DNA of 64,000 nucleotides from an uncultured Bacteroidales bacterium (GCA_944321735.1 CALUMK010000010.1:1-64000), one strand, 5' to 3'. Positions 19,374 through 27,859 are shown, numbered from the stretch's first letter. Notes: generated by a model from the sequence alone, not told the origin. Numbers and translations are program-made.

Positions 19374-22300
19374 ATGAAAAAGACATCAATTTTCGGCAAA
19401 TGGGTCTTAGGACTGTTTACCGGACTGTCTGCTTTCTGCATAGGGAGCACTCAGACGAATGCCCAAACTCATTCCGACCTGATTATATCGGAATACGTGG
19501 AAGGGTCAGCCAACAACAAGGCTATCGAAATTTATAACGGCACGGGCGTCAATGTAGATTTGTCTGTTTATACCTTGCAGAAACAGACAAATGGCGCAGG
19601 GAATTATGGAAACTCTTTGAAACTAACGGGGACATTGAATAATGGCTCCACATATGTTATTGTCCTTAATACAGCCTCTCAGTCTTTAAAAGATTTGGCC
19701 AATCTGACCACAACATCGCAGGCTCTTAATTTCAACGGTAATGACGCAGTAGCTTTGTTCAAAAATTCGGAAAAGATTGACGAAGTCGGCGTGTTCGGTA
19801 GCAAAGAAGATTGGGGTAAAGATATAACCCTCCGCCGCAATCCAAGCAAAGGTCCTACCCCCACTTATGATGCATCCGAATGGACTGAACTCGCTCAAGA
19901 TACTTTTGACGGATTAGGAACCCATGACGCAGGTTCCGTTCCAGATCCAAGCGTTCCAACTATTAGCTTGAATCCAAACAGCCTGAACCTCAGCACCACA
20001 CCTAACAATGCTGCTACCGAAACCATTACGGTGACGGGGACTAACCTGACCAGTGCTGTAACGGTGGCCATCAGCGGGGACAATGCCGATTTGTTCAAAG
20101 CCGATGCTACCACACTGACAGCCTCCGAAATCATGGCTGAGGGCGGCAAAGAACTGACCATCACCTACACCCCGACCGAAGCCGGTGTCCACAGCGCCAC
20201 CTTGACCCTGAGCAGCGAAGATTTGACCTCTCCTGTTACGGCTGCGCTGAACGGTGTCGCCACCAAGGAAGTTGCTAACTTGGCCGCTTTGTACAATGAC
20301 TATGAAAGCCTCAATGAAGCCCAAATCTACAAAGTGACAGGCGATGTTGTCGTAACCCATAAAGACAGCTACAATAACCGCGTATTTGTACAAGACGCCG
20401 ATATGGAAAACGGTGCTTCTATTCAAATCTATGAGACTCCTTCGTACAATAATTTGAATGTGGGGGATGTTATCTCCAACCTTACAGGAAAATTATCTCT
20501 GTACAATAAGCTTCTCAGAATAACCCCTTCCACTTCTTCTTTAACCGTACCTTCTCAAAGCCACACTTTGCATGTCGATACCTTGACCTTTAGCGAAATC
20601 CAAAACAATCTCTTGGATTACCAAAGCGCGTTGGTTTGTGTGGAAAATGTCGTATTCGAGGGAGCAACCGGCAATTTCGAAACCGGGGAAAATTACACAT
20701 TAAAACAAAACGAAGAAACCCTCACATTCCGCACCGATTATCATGGTGCCAATTACATTGGGCAAGCCATTCCTACTACGGAACCTCAAAATATTACGGG
20801 CATTATCATTCAATTCAACAATAACGCACAGATTGCAGCCCGCAATGCCAACGACATCCAAGTAGCTCCCTGCCCGGTTCCGACCAACTTGTTTGCCGAT
20901 GGCATAACCGCTACTTCCGCTACTATCAACTTCCAAAGCGAGGTAGGTTCGTATGCACTGCGCTATGCCGCTTCGGAAGAAGCCTTAGCTGATGCCGAAC
21001 TCGTCACCTTCAATGAAACATCCAAAGAAATCACCGGCTTGACACCGGAAACCAAATACTTCTTCCAAGTAAAAGCCATCTGCACGCCGGAAACCCGCGA
21101 AAGCGAATGGAGCGCAGTTCAAAACTTCACCACCTTGGCAGAAGCCACCCCGGCCATGACCGTTTTAAGCCCGGCTGCCAATGCCAAAATCGATACTGCT
21201 ATCCGTTTTGCCATCCGCACCCAGAACTTCGAGCTCGGCACTGACGGACACTTCATGGTCAGCGTCCGCGGAGAAGTAAAAACCTCAGAAAACAACGACT
21301 CGGTAATGTGGTTCAACCTGGTTTCGAGCAAAACCCCCGATACGGCTATCATCCGCTTGGTTGACATGGAAGGCGACACCTTGGAAAGCGGGGACATCAA
21401 AGCCACCCGTATCTTTACCGTTGACTTGAAAGACGTAGCTGTACCGACATTCAACCCGAAAGCCGACAGCCTCTACACCGATTCCGTAGAAGTAAGCATT
21501 GCCTGCGCCACCGAAGGGGCTTCTCTCTTCTATGCCCTGGGCAATGCCGAATACGAAGCCTATACCAAAGCCATCCTCCTCAAGGAAAACGCCACAGTCC
21601 GTGCCATGGCGGTAAAAGCCGGAATGGATACCAGCTATGCCGAAGCCGAATACAACGTCATGAAACAATTGACACCGGAAGGCGTTATCGTATTCCAGGA
21701 AAACTTTGAAGGTTTCACCAAAGGCAATATGTCCGAAAGCAATCCTGCCGACGGCACAGACATTGCAACCTCTTTGGACGAATATACGAACCTTCCCGGT
21801 TGGAGCGGTGATAAAGTTTACCAAGCCGATGGTACCGCCAAAATGGGAACCGGCTCAAGCAAAGGTTTCATCACGTTGCCGGTCATCGACCTGAGCGAAG
21901 ACAACGGCAAGTTCTATGTGGCATTCACCGCCATGGCTTGGAACAAAGACGCCCAAGAGATTAACCTGATTATCAATGAAGATACCACGGCAGTTGTCGG
22001 CCTTTACAGCGGTGCTGAGTCAAGCACGCCGTACAGCATGGACAATATGCGCGAATACGTCTTCCTGCTCGACAACGGGACAGAAAACACCACCATCAGC
22101 TTTGCTGCCCAAAAAGCCAGCGGCAACCGTTTCTTCCTGGATAGCATCCGCATCTACCAAGTTCTGCCGGAAGAACCCACATTGATGATAGCTGAAACCG
22201 TCAATATGGAAGCCATCTTGGGTGATACCACCGAAGAGAGCATCAACGTCCGCGGTCTTTACCTGACCGAAGACGTGAAGATTGCCTGCGAAGGCAGCAA

Positions 22301-23318
22301 CTTCTACACCGACTCCGCTTCCTTGAACATGGTTTCGGTGATGAGCACCAACGGTGCCGACTTCAAGGTATTCTACAAGGGGGCCGCCACTGTAGATTCC
22401 ACCACTTTGACCCTGACCTCCGGCGAACTGAGCCAGACTATCAAGGTCTATGCCCGCGCCATTGAAAGGACCGAAGTGGCCAACCTGGCAGCCCTCTACG
22501 ATTACTACGAAGACTTGGATAAAGAAGAAACCTTCCGTGTGACAGGCGAAATCGTGGTTACGCATACCGATGCGTTCAACACCCGCATCTGGGCGCAGGA
22601 TGCCGACATGACCGATGGTGCCTCCATCTTGATTTTCCGCGCTGAAGACTACGGCTTTGAAAACATCAAGGCAGGCGATGTCATCGAAGGCTTGACCGGT
22701 ACGATGGAAGTGTACAACAACCTCTTGGAATTCCTGCCCACCGAAACCCTGACAGTTTCCGAAAGCGGCCGTGCCCTGCATGTGGATACCTTGAGCTTCG
22801 CCGAAATCGAAGCCAACATCCTGGATTACCAGAGCGCCTTGGTTTGCGTGGAAGATGTAGTATTCGCTGCCCCTGACAGCGTATTTGCCACCGGCACCAA
22901 CTACAATCTGGTTCAAGAATCCGACACCTTGGTATTCCGCACCGACTACCACAATGCCGACTACATTGAAACAGCAATGCCGACCGGAAACCTCAACATC
23001 ACCGGTATTCTGACCCAATATTTCGAAAACGCTCAGATTACGGCTCGTAACCTTGCCGACATCGTAAGCGTTCCTACTGCCAACGAAGCTCGCGAAACGA
23101 TTGCCAGCCGCCTCTATCCCAACCCGACCAGCGGCATGTTCTACTTGGATATCGAACGCGATGCCCGAGTTGACATCTTCTCGGCTAACGGAGCTTTGGT
23201 TGAATCGAGCAAACTGACCGCCGGTCTGCACGAAATGAACCTTGACCACAAGGGCATCTACTTCATTCGGATCAGCAACGGCAAGGCGGTTACCGTAAAA
23301 CGTGTGATTGTTCTCTAA
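19374..23318 (+). CDS. lamin-tail-domain T9SS cargo protein, multidomain
   Basis: A 1314-residue secreted protein. Signal peptide 1-30, with cleavage expected before Gln31. Then a lamin-tail domain (about 35-165, DLIISEYVEGSANNKAIEIYNGTG), an Ig-like repeat (192-295), an OB-fold-like domain (297-497, VTGDVVVTHKDSYNNRVFVQDADM), a fibronectin III-like domain (500-590), a chitobiase C-terminal-like domain (690-765), a jelly-roll-like segment (772-930), a second OB-like domain (1032-1235) that duplicates the first, and a T9SS type A sorting domain (about 1240-1314, RLYPNPTSGMFYLD to VKRVIVL). It should be exported by T9SS and anchored or released at the surface. No enzyme domain is seen; adhesion or nucleic-acid binding is only inference. 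Confidence 0.88.
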   Translation: MKKTSIFGKWVLGLFTGLSAFCIGSTQTNAQTHSDLIISEYVEGSANNKAIEIYNGTGVNVDLSVYTLQKQTNGAGNYGNSLKLTGTLNNGSTYVIVLNTASQSLKDLANLTTTSQALNFNGNDAVALFKNSEKIDEVGVFGSKEDWGKDITLRRNPSKGPTPTYDASEWTELAQDTFDGLGTHDAGSVPDPSVPTISLNPNSLNLSTTPNNAATETITVTGTNLTSAVTVAISGDNADLFKADATTLTASEIMAEGGKELTITYTPTEAGVHSATLTLSSEDLTSPVTAALNGVATKEVANLAALYNDYESLNEAQIYKVTGDVVVTHKDSYNNRVFVQDADMENGASIQIYETPSYNNLNVGDVISNLTGKLSLYNKLLRITPSTSSLTVPSQSHTLHVDTLTFSEIQNNLLDYQSALVCVENVVFEGATGNFETGENYTLKQNEETLTFRTDYHGANYIGQAIPTTEPQNITGIIIQFNNNAQIAARNANDIQVAPCPVPTNLFADGITATSATINFQSEVGSYALRYAASEEALADAELVTFNETSKEITGLTPETKYFFQVKAICTPETRESEWSAVQNFTTLAEATPAMTVLSPAANAKIDTAIRFAIRTQNFELGTDGHFMVSVRGEVKTSENNDSVMWFNLVSSKTPDTAIIRLVDMEGDTLESGDIKATRIFTVDLKDVAVPTFNPKADSLYTDSVEVSIACATEGASLFYALGNAEYEAYTKAILLKENATVRAMAVKAGMDTSYAEAEYNVMKQLTPEGVIVFQENFEGFTKGNMSESNPADGTDIATSLDEYTNLPGWSGDKVYQADGTAKMGTGSSKGFITLPVIDLSEDNGKFYVAFTAMAWNKDAQEINLIINEDTTAVVGLYSGAESSTPYSMDNMREYVFLLDNGTENTTISFAAQKASGNRFFLDSIRIYQVLPEEPTLMIAETVNMEAILGDTTEESINVRGLYLTEDVKIACEGSNFYTDSASLNMVSVMSTNGADFKVFYKGAATVDSTTLTLTSGELSQTIKVYARAIERTEVANLAALYDYYEDLDKEETFRVTGEIVVTHTDAFNTRIWAQDADMTDGASILIFRAEDYGFENIKAGDVIEGLTGTMEVYNNLLEFLPTETLTVSESGRALHVDTLSFAEIEANILDYQSALVCVEDVVFAAPDSVFATGTNYNLVQESDTLVFRTDYHNADYIETAMPTGNLNITGILTQYFENAQITARNLADIVSVPTANEARETIASRLYPNPTSGMFYLDIERDARVDIFSANGALVESSKLTAGLHEMNLDHKGIYFIRISNGKAVTVKRVIVL

Positions 23319-23338
23319 TAGGCGGCTTGCCCACCTCG

Positions 23339-23374
23339 AAAGCCGGCTGGAATTTGCTTCCAGCCGGCTTTTTT
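23339..23374 (+). terminator. terminator after the first lamin-tail gene
   Basis: A perfect stem AAAGCCGGCTGGAA / TTCCAGCCGGCTTT with a five-base loop and a following T run. Confidence 0.92.
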
Positions 23375-23439
23375 CTTCTATGCAGTATGCCTTGGGCTAC
23401 GTTTCGCTATCGTTGGCTGCATCGAATCGAGCAAGCTCG

Positions 23440-23470
23440 TTTGCTCTGCGCTCGACTTTCGCTATCGTTG
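23440..23470 (+). promoter_or_regulatory. degenerate copy of the repeat-borne promoter
   Basis: TTTG at 23440-23443, a 19-base spacer, then TATCGTTG at 23463-23470, one base off the TAnnTTTG consensus. It is the first of two tandem copies. Confidence 0.5.
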
Positions 23471-23600
23471 ATTGCTCCGCATCGAAGATAGCTTGGTCTC
23501 GGCAAAGGCAGTGCAAGCCGAACGCAGAGGCAAAGCGAGCTTTGACCATGCTGAGGCGCAGCCTGCCTTCGCTGAAAGCAAAGCAAATCGAGCAAGCTCG

Positions 23601-23631
23601 TTTGCTCTGCGCTCGACTTTCGCTATCTTTG
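23601..23631 (+). promoter_or_regulatory. consensus Bacteroidota promoter driving the toxin-antitoxin pair
   Basis: TTTG at 23601-23604, exactly 19 bases, then TATCTTTG at 23624-23631, matching the established primary sigma-factor promoter of Bacteroides (TTTG / TAnnTTTG). Transcription would begin near 23638, only about 10 bases before the antitoxin ATG. The promoter is carried on the dispersed repeat. Confidence 0.8.
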
Positions 23632-23647
23632 CAAAAGCTTTGACAAA

Positions 23648-23893
23648 ATGGAAACTTTAGTAGAAAGGAAGCAGACATCTTTCCGCTTGCCCTTGGATTT
23701 GATAAATCGCTTACGGGCAGAAGCTCAAAAAGAGCATAGGAGCTTAAATAATTATGTCGAATCGCTCTTGACTTCTGCCGTGCGCAGGATTCCAAATGAA
23801 ACCACCTTGGCTGCAATACGGGAAGCGGAAACATCTGAAGACCTTGAAACCTTGGACATAGACCATCTGAAGGAATATATCGCTTCCCTATGA
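23648..23893 (+). CDS. ribbon-helix-helix antitoxin
   Basis: An 81-residue protein. The N-terminal half, RKQTSFRLPLDLINRLRAEAQKEHRSLNNYVESLL, is a typical MetJ/Arc ribbon-helix-helix DNA-binding domain: a strand with alternating polar residues, then two helices. The acidic C-terminal half (EAETSEDLETLDIDHLKEYIASL) would bind and neutralise the toxin. Its stop overlaps the toxin start (ATGA), so translation is probably coupled. As in other type II modules it likely represses its own promoter, which lies immediately upstream in a repeat. Confidence 0.85.
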   Translation: METLVERKQTSFRLPLDLINRLRAEAQKEHRSLNNYVESLLTSAVRRIPNETTLAAIREAETSEDLETLDIDHLKEYIASL

Positions 23894-24158
23894 AACGTTT
23901 CAAACAAACCAGCCAATTCAAAAAAGATTTGAAACGGATTCAAAAAACCCGAAAAAAATTGAAAGCCTTCAAATCGTCTTGAATATTCTTTCCAAAGGAG
24001 AAAAACTCCCGTCAAAATACAAACCGCACATCCTCATCGGCGAGTATTCAGGATACATGGAATGCCATGTAGAAAACGACATGCTCCTAATCTGGATAGA
24101 CAACAAAAGCGACTTAATCAAGCTCATCCGCTTAGGAAGCCATTCTGAACTTTTTTAA
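23890..24158 (+). CDS. YafQ-like mRNA interferase toxin, interrupted by a -1 frameshift at A7
   Basis: From the ATG at 23890 the frame reads MKRFKQTSQFKKDLKRIQKTRKK and then stops at 23980-23982 (30 residues). Shifting -1 within the seven A at 23952-23958 joins it to an open frame ending at 24158, giving 89 residues with GYMECHVENDMLLIWI and the terminal IRLGSHSELF. That is the length and pattern of YafQ-type RelE-superfamily endoribonucleases (YafQ 92 residues). The run is in the register A AAA AAA, a canonical slippery heptamer, so programmed or transcriptional slippage is possible. A sequencing error or an inactivated toxin are the alternatives. Starts inside the antitoxin stop. Confidence 0.75.
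23952..23958 (+). other. A-AAA-AAA slippery heptamer in the toxin gene
   Basis: Seven consecutive A in the zero-frame register CGA AAA AAA. A -1 slip here exactly restores the full toxin reading frame (next codons ATT GAA AGC). Confidence 0.7.
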
Positions 24159-24227
24159 ATTTCTGTCCTTGCAAGCTCAATTTCTTCTTAACAGGAAAAA
24201 CATACGGGCATAGCAAATTTGGACTAT

Positions 24228-24242
24228 CTTCGCGGCTTGAAA
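24228..24242 (+). promoter_or_regulatory. candidate promoter of the second lamin-tail gene
   Basis: TTTG (24228-24231), three bases, then TATCTTCG (24235-24242), closely parallel to the arrangement upstream of the paralogous gene at 19374. The TTTG is too close to be a classical -33 element, so only the -7-like box may be functional. Confidence 0.45.
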
Positions 24243-24310
24243 GGAGGAGTGATACAGGATACTTTCTTTGCGTATCCTGTTCCAAATGACAATCAAATCA
24301 ACCAAACATT

Positions 24311-26389
24311 ATGAAAAAGTTTCTTGTCCCCGGGAAATGGCTTATCGGGCTGTTTGCCGGCATGCTGGCTTGCGGCATGAATTCCCAATTGCAAGCGCAG
24401 GATTATTCCGACTTGATTATTTCGGAATACGTGGAAGGTTCGGGCAATAACAAGGCCATTGAAATTTACAATGGAACGGGAGAGTCCGTATCATTGGATG
24501 ATTACGTGATACGAATCGCTCAAAACGGCAATGATTTTAACCTAAGCGATAACAACCAAGGACTGTATTCCAAACTGAGCGGTTCTTTAGCCAATGGAGA
24601 AACTTACGTAATCGTCAGCAATGCCGGAGGCAGTGCTGCTCCAAACCAGGAACTAACAGACTTGGCGCAACTGAAATCCGCCGCCGTCGCAGCCATGAAC
24701 GGAGACGATGCCATCGGCCTTTTCAAAGGAGAGACACTCGTCGACGTGGTGGGCATCTCGGAAAAAAACAATAAAATCCTTGAAGATGTAACCCTCCGCC
24801 GCCTGCCAGGCTTCGGGCCAAACACGACCTTCACAATGGAAGAATGGGAAAAAGCGGAAAAAGACGACTTCTCCGACCTCGGTTCGTTCGAAGCCACGCC
24901 TTCCACCGACCCTTCCTTGAGTCTGCAACCTAGCAGCCTCAGCCTGAAAGCCGAAGTGGATGCCACAGACGAAGGCACAATGGTCGTTTCGGGCCGAAAC
25001 CTGACCGAAGATGTAAAAGTGGCTTTGAGCGGGGATGATGCCGCCATGTTCAGCCTCAGCGCCGCCACGCTGAGCGCCGCCGAACTCATGGCCGATGGCA
25101 TCGAACTGACCATCACCTACGCTCCGACCGCCGAAGGCGACCATACCGCCACCCTGACTTTCTCCAACGAGGAAGTGAACAAGACCGCCACCATCAAGGG
25201 TTCCACCGAAAGCCAGCAAGAAGAAGGCAGCTATCCTACACTGGCATCGCTCTACGACTTGTATGATACGGAAATTCCAACGGAAGCCATTACCATAGCA
25301 GGCGATGTAGTGGTAACGCACAAAGACGATTACAATACCCGTATCTACGTTCAGGATGCCGATATGACCAACGGGGCTTCGATGCTGCTTTTCCGCGCTG
25401 AGGATTACGGTTATGCCGAACTGCAAGTGGGCGATGTCATCAAGAACCTGACCGGAACGATGGAAGTATTCAACGGACTGCTGGAGTTCAAGCCCACCGA
25501 GACCTTGACCGCTTCGGCTCACGACCACGAGATCCATATCACTGATGCTACCGTGGCCGAAATCAATGCCGACCCCGTGGCATACCAAAGCGCACTGCTC
25601 CGTGTAAAGAACGTCCGCTTTGAGGAAAGCGGCGAGTTCGCACTGACCGAAAATGGCCGAGGTGTAAACTATAGCCTGCTGCAAGGCGAAGACATATTGG
25701 TTTTCCGGACCGAATTTGCCGATGCCGATTACATTGGAACAACCATCCCGGAAGGAGCTCTCGACATTACCGGCATCATGACCCAGTACAATGAAGATGC
25801 GCAATTAAGCGCCCGCAGCTTGGCCGATATCGTGCCGGCCGACACCACAGGCTCGGAATGCGAAGCGCCGAGCAATCTGCAAGTGGAGTGCACCACAAGG
25901 CTCACAGATCCGTACTTTGACACCTATGCATACAACGCCCACTTCACTTGGGAGGGATCAGCCAGTGCCTATCTATTCATGGTAATACAATCTTCCGATA
26001 CCGTCCAAATGGACACAGTAACCGACACGTTTGCAGATATAACGATAGCCGAAGTAAAATGGGTCATCACACGCGGAGAATGGGCGGTAGCTTCCATTTG
26101 CGAGGATGGAAGCTTAGCTTGGAGCGAGACTTTGCCCTTCGAAATAACCGAGAACAAAACGATGGATGCCATGGATGTCCGCCTCTACCCCAACCCGACT
26201 TCCGGCCGGTTCTACCTTGAAACAGACCGCGATGCCCGCGTAGAAGTATTCTCTGCCAACGGGAGCTTGATAGAATCGTTCGATTTGAACGTCGGTCTGA
26301 ACGAGATGAACCTGCGGCAGAAAGGCGTTTACTTTGTCCGCGTAAGCAATGGAAAGGCCTCGACTGTGAAACGGGTCGTTGTCCGTTAA
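24311..26389 (+). CDS. lamin-tail-domain T9SS cargo protein, shorter paralogue
   Basis: A 692-residue secreted protein, paralogous to the 1314-residue protein upstream. Signal peptide ends LQAQ, with cleavage expected before Gln30. Lamin-tail domain about 33-165 (DLIISEYVEGSGNNKAIEIYNGTG), Ig-like repeat about 198-297, OB-fold-like domain about 310-515 (IAGDVVVTHKDDYNTRIYVQDADM), a further unassigned beta-domain about 520-615 (SNLQVECTTRLTDPYFDTYAY), and a C-terminal T9SS type A sorting domain (RLYPNPTSGRFYLE to VKRVVVR). It lacks the central fibronectin, chitobiase-like and jelly-roll parts of its neighbour. A duplication followed by domain loss or gain, with the toxin-antitoxin region between, is the simplest history. 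Confidence 0.88.
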   Translation: MKKFLVPGKWLIGLFAGMLACGMNSQLQAQDYSDLIISEYVEGSGNNKAIEIYNGTGESVSLDDYVIRIAQNGNDFNLSDNNQGLYSKLSGSLANGETYVIVSNAGGSAAPNQELTDLAQLKSAAVAAMNGDDAIGLFKGETLVDVVGISEKNNKILEDVTLRRLPGFGPNTTFTMEEWEKAEKDDFSDLGSFEATPSTDPSLSLQPSSLSLKAEVDATDEGTMVVSGRNLTEDVKVALSGDDAAMFSLSAATLSAAELMADGIELTITYAPTAEGDHTATLTFSNEEVNKTATIKGSTESQQEEGSYPTLASLYDLYDTEIPTEAITIAGDVVVTHKDDYNTRIYVQDADMTNGASMLLFRAEDYGYAELQVGDVIKNLTGTMEVFNGLLEFKPTETLTASAHDHEIHITDATVAEINADPVAYQSALLRVKNVRFEESGEFALTENGRGVNYSLLQGEDILVFRTEFADADYIGTTIPEGALDITGIMTQYNEDAQLSARSLADIVPADTTGSECEAPSNLQVECTTRLTDPYFDTYAYNAHFTWEGSASAYLFMVIQSSDTVQMDTVTDTFADITIAEVKWVITRGEWAVASICEDGSLAWSETLPFEITENKTMDAMDVRLYPNPTSGRFYLETDRDARVEVFSANGSLIESFDLNVGLNEMNLRQKGVYFVRVSNGKASTVKRVVVR

Positions 26390-26416
26390 GCCGTTAGACA
26401 TTCCGTCTGACAAGCC

Positions 26417-26456
26417 GAAAAGCCGCATCGGAGCGTTTCTCCGATGCGGCTTTTTC
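26417..26456 (+). terminator. terminator after the second lamin-tail gene
   Basis: A long perfect stem AAAAGCCGCATCGGAG / CTCCGATGCGGCTTTT with loop CGTTT and a following T run. Confidence 0.93.
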
Positions 26457-26537
26457 TTTGGCATCGTGCCAAGAATCCCCCTTCACCACCTTCTCATCTT
26501 GCGAATCGCAACCAAAAGTTTTGGCTGATTCCTTAAA

Positions 26538-26603
26538 CCCAAATCGGACATTAGACTTTTGGCAATCAGAACCGAACTCAGCGAGGCTAATGACCGATTT
26601 GGG
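26538..26603. mobile_element. 66-bp internally deleted inverted-repeat element
   Basis: The left end CCCAAATCGGACATTAGAC and right end CTAATGACCGATTTGGG match the termini of the 193-bp family (one base changed on the left), but only about 30 unrelated bases lie between. Flanks are TTAAA and TTTAA, near-matching 5-bp A/T duplications. It ends 12 bases from the stop codon of the YiiX-like gene. Confidence 0.8.
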
Positions 26604-26615
26604 TTTAAGATATTT

Positions 26616-27350
26616 TCAGAAAGGACGCCGTAAACGAAGCACCTTGGAACGGGACATGGCTCCGGGATTGATGCCGGCTTCGCCTTCGGGAACGGGAGCG
26701 GAATGCTGTTTGAAATAAGCTTCCCAGGCAGGTAAAACACGACCCGTGGAATCGCAGAAAGTCATCACATTGAGCGGAAAAACCTCTTCCCCTTGGTTGG
26801 CATCCTTCAAAATCTGATAGATAAGTTCCGAACAATAATACCGGTCATTGCCCAAGACATAGGCATAATCGTAAGACTTGCCAAGATACCCCAGCCCCAT
26901 GCGCAGAGCTTCGGGAATCAGTTTTCGGTATTCAGGCTTCAAGCGAGCCAGCACCGAGACAGGCGGGCAGGAATCGGTTTCGGGATACAAGAAATCCCGG
27001 ATCGGGGTCAAGGCCACGCAAGGCACGGTAGCTTCCAGAACATAGGCTTCGCCCCCTTGGATGCAAACCATGCCCACATGCGTGAAATCATAATCTTCCG
27101 CACTGGAAGTCACACTCTTGATAGCATCTTCCGTATTCCCGCCGCAGGCTTCCTGAAAAATCAAGTCTCCGTTACGAATACGCATTCCATGACAAGAACG
27201 TACTCTTTCTCTTTCCTGAGCCATTGCCTGACTATCCAGGCCCAAACAAAAACACCCCGCCAGCAAAGCGCAAAACGCAGTCCTGGCAAGGTGTCCTTTC
27301 TTACGTTTGGCCGAAGCATGAATCCTCTTCGGCGAAACCTTATAACACAT
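26616..27350 (-). CDS. YiiX-like NlpC/P60-superfamily cysteine hydrolase, secreted
   Basis: A 244-residue protein from the ATG at 27350; the frame is open further upstream but that part overlaps the next gene out of frame and is not family-like. A signal sequence (ARTAFCALLAGCFCLGLDSQAMA) is followed by Gln45. The permuted papain-like fold shows the catalytic His in DFTHVGMV and the catalytic Cys in YYCSELIYQ, with the start of the domain at IRNGDLIFQEA. Family members cleave lipid- or peptide-linked amides; the substrate here is unknown. It lies 14 bases downstream of the DUF3127 gene on the same strand. Confidence 0.82.
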   Translation of the reverse strand: MCYKVSPKRIHASAKRKKGHLARTAFCALLAGCFCLGLDSQAMAQERERVRSCHGMRIRNGDLIFQEACGGNTEDAIKSVTSSAEDYDFTHVGMVCIQGGEAYVLEATVPCVALTPIRDFLYPETDSCPPVSVLARLKPEYRKLIPEALRMGLGYLGKSYDYAYVLGNDRYYCSELIYQILKDANQGEEVFPLNVMTFCDSTGRVLPAWEAYFKQHSAPVPEGEAGINPGAMSRSKVLRLRRPF

Positions 27351-27364
27351 GATGTCCTGCAAAC

Positions 27365-27817
27365 TTAGAATGGAAGGTCGTCGGACGTATCCCCTCCTGC
27401 CGGAGCATTCGGAAATTCCGGCGCCTGGGCGGCAGGCTGCTGGGGCATTCCCGCCGGAGCGGCATACGGCTGAGCGGCCGGAGCTTGATACCCGGCCTGC
27501 GGAGCCTGATAGGCTTGAGCGGACATCCCCGGAACCGCACCAGGAGCGGTCGGCAAAGTGATTCTCCACGGACGCACATCGGTGTACCAGCGACCGTTGT
27601 ATTCCCGGCTTTCCAAATCGAAGGCCACCGTCAACACATTGCCCACCTGCATGATGCTGGGATCCTGGATGGCACGGTCGCCCCATACCGAAACGCAAAT
27701 CTTGCGGGGGTACTGGCTTTCGGTTTCAAATATGAATTCCTGACGTTTCCAAGGGCCGTTCTTGCCCTCGCCCGTCACCGGTTCGTTAATCTGGATCAAT
27801 TTTGCTGTAAATTCCAT
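27365..27817 (-). CDS. DUF3127 SSB-like protein
   Basis: A 150-residue protein. The N-terminal 90 residues are the DUF3127 OB-fold-like domain (TGEGKNGPWKRQEFIFETESQYPRKICVSVWGD, then DLESREYNGRWYTDVRPWRI). Then a Pro/Ala/Gln-rich linker (AQAYQAPQAGYQAPAAQPYAA) and an acidic tip TSDDLPF that mirrors the C-terminal partner-binding tail of bacterial SSB. It probably binds single-stranded DNA and recruits proteins through the tail; that role is inferred from the architecture. The neighbouring upstream topB supports a DNA-metabolism role. Confidence 0.85.
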   Translation of the reverse strand: MEFTAKLIQINEPVTGEGKNGPWKRQEFIFETESQYPRKICVSVWGDRAIQDPSIMQVGNVLTVAFDLESREYNGRWYTDVRPWRITLPTAPGAVPGMSAQAYQAPQAGYQAPAAQPYAAPAGMPQQPAAQAPEFPNAPAGGDTSDDLPF

Positions 27818-27851
27818 ATCGCGTATAATTTTTATCTCTCCAAAAGGGCTG

Positions 27852-27859
27852 CGAAATTA
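27852..27859 (-). promoter_or_regulatory. candidate -7 box (TAATTTCG) for the DUF3127 gene
   Basis: On the minus strand TAATTTCGC lies 34 bases before the start codon, with TTTGCAC eight bases further upstream. Confidence 0.35.

Larger units (their letters stand above)
23401..23637 (+). repeat. dispersed repeat region with two outward promoters
   Basis: Two near-identical units of about 42 bases (core GAGCAAGCTCGTTTGCTCTG, then CGACTTTCGCTATC) lie at 23424-23466 and 23585-23627. Between them is a segment (GCAGTGCAAGCCGAACGCAG, later GCTGAGGCGCAGCCTGC) that recurs in altered form at about 30537-30600. The ends of both units form the -33/-7 promoter listed separately. Open frames read through this sequence but have no protein-like features. 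Confidence 0.75.

Noticed and set aside
23308-23643. A 111-codon frame in the promoter repeat
   Set aside because: It covers the terminator and repeat; similar peptides arise from other copies of the repeat and no protein features are seen.
27365-27698. An N-terminal extension of the YiiX-like protein to 360 residues
   Set aside because: It overlaps the DUF3127 gene out of frame and is Arg/Ser/Gly-rich noise; the ATG at 27350 starts a proper signal sequence.
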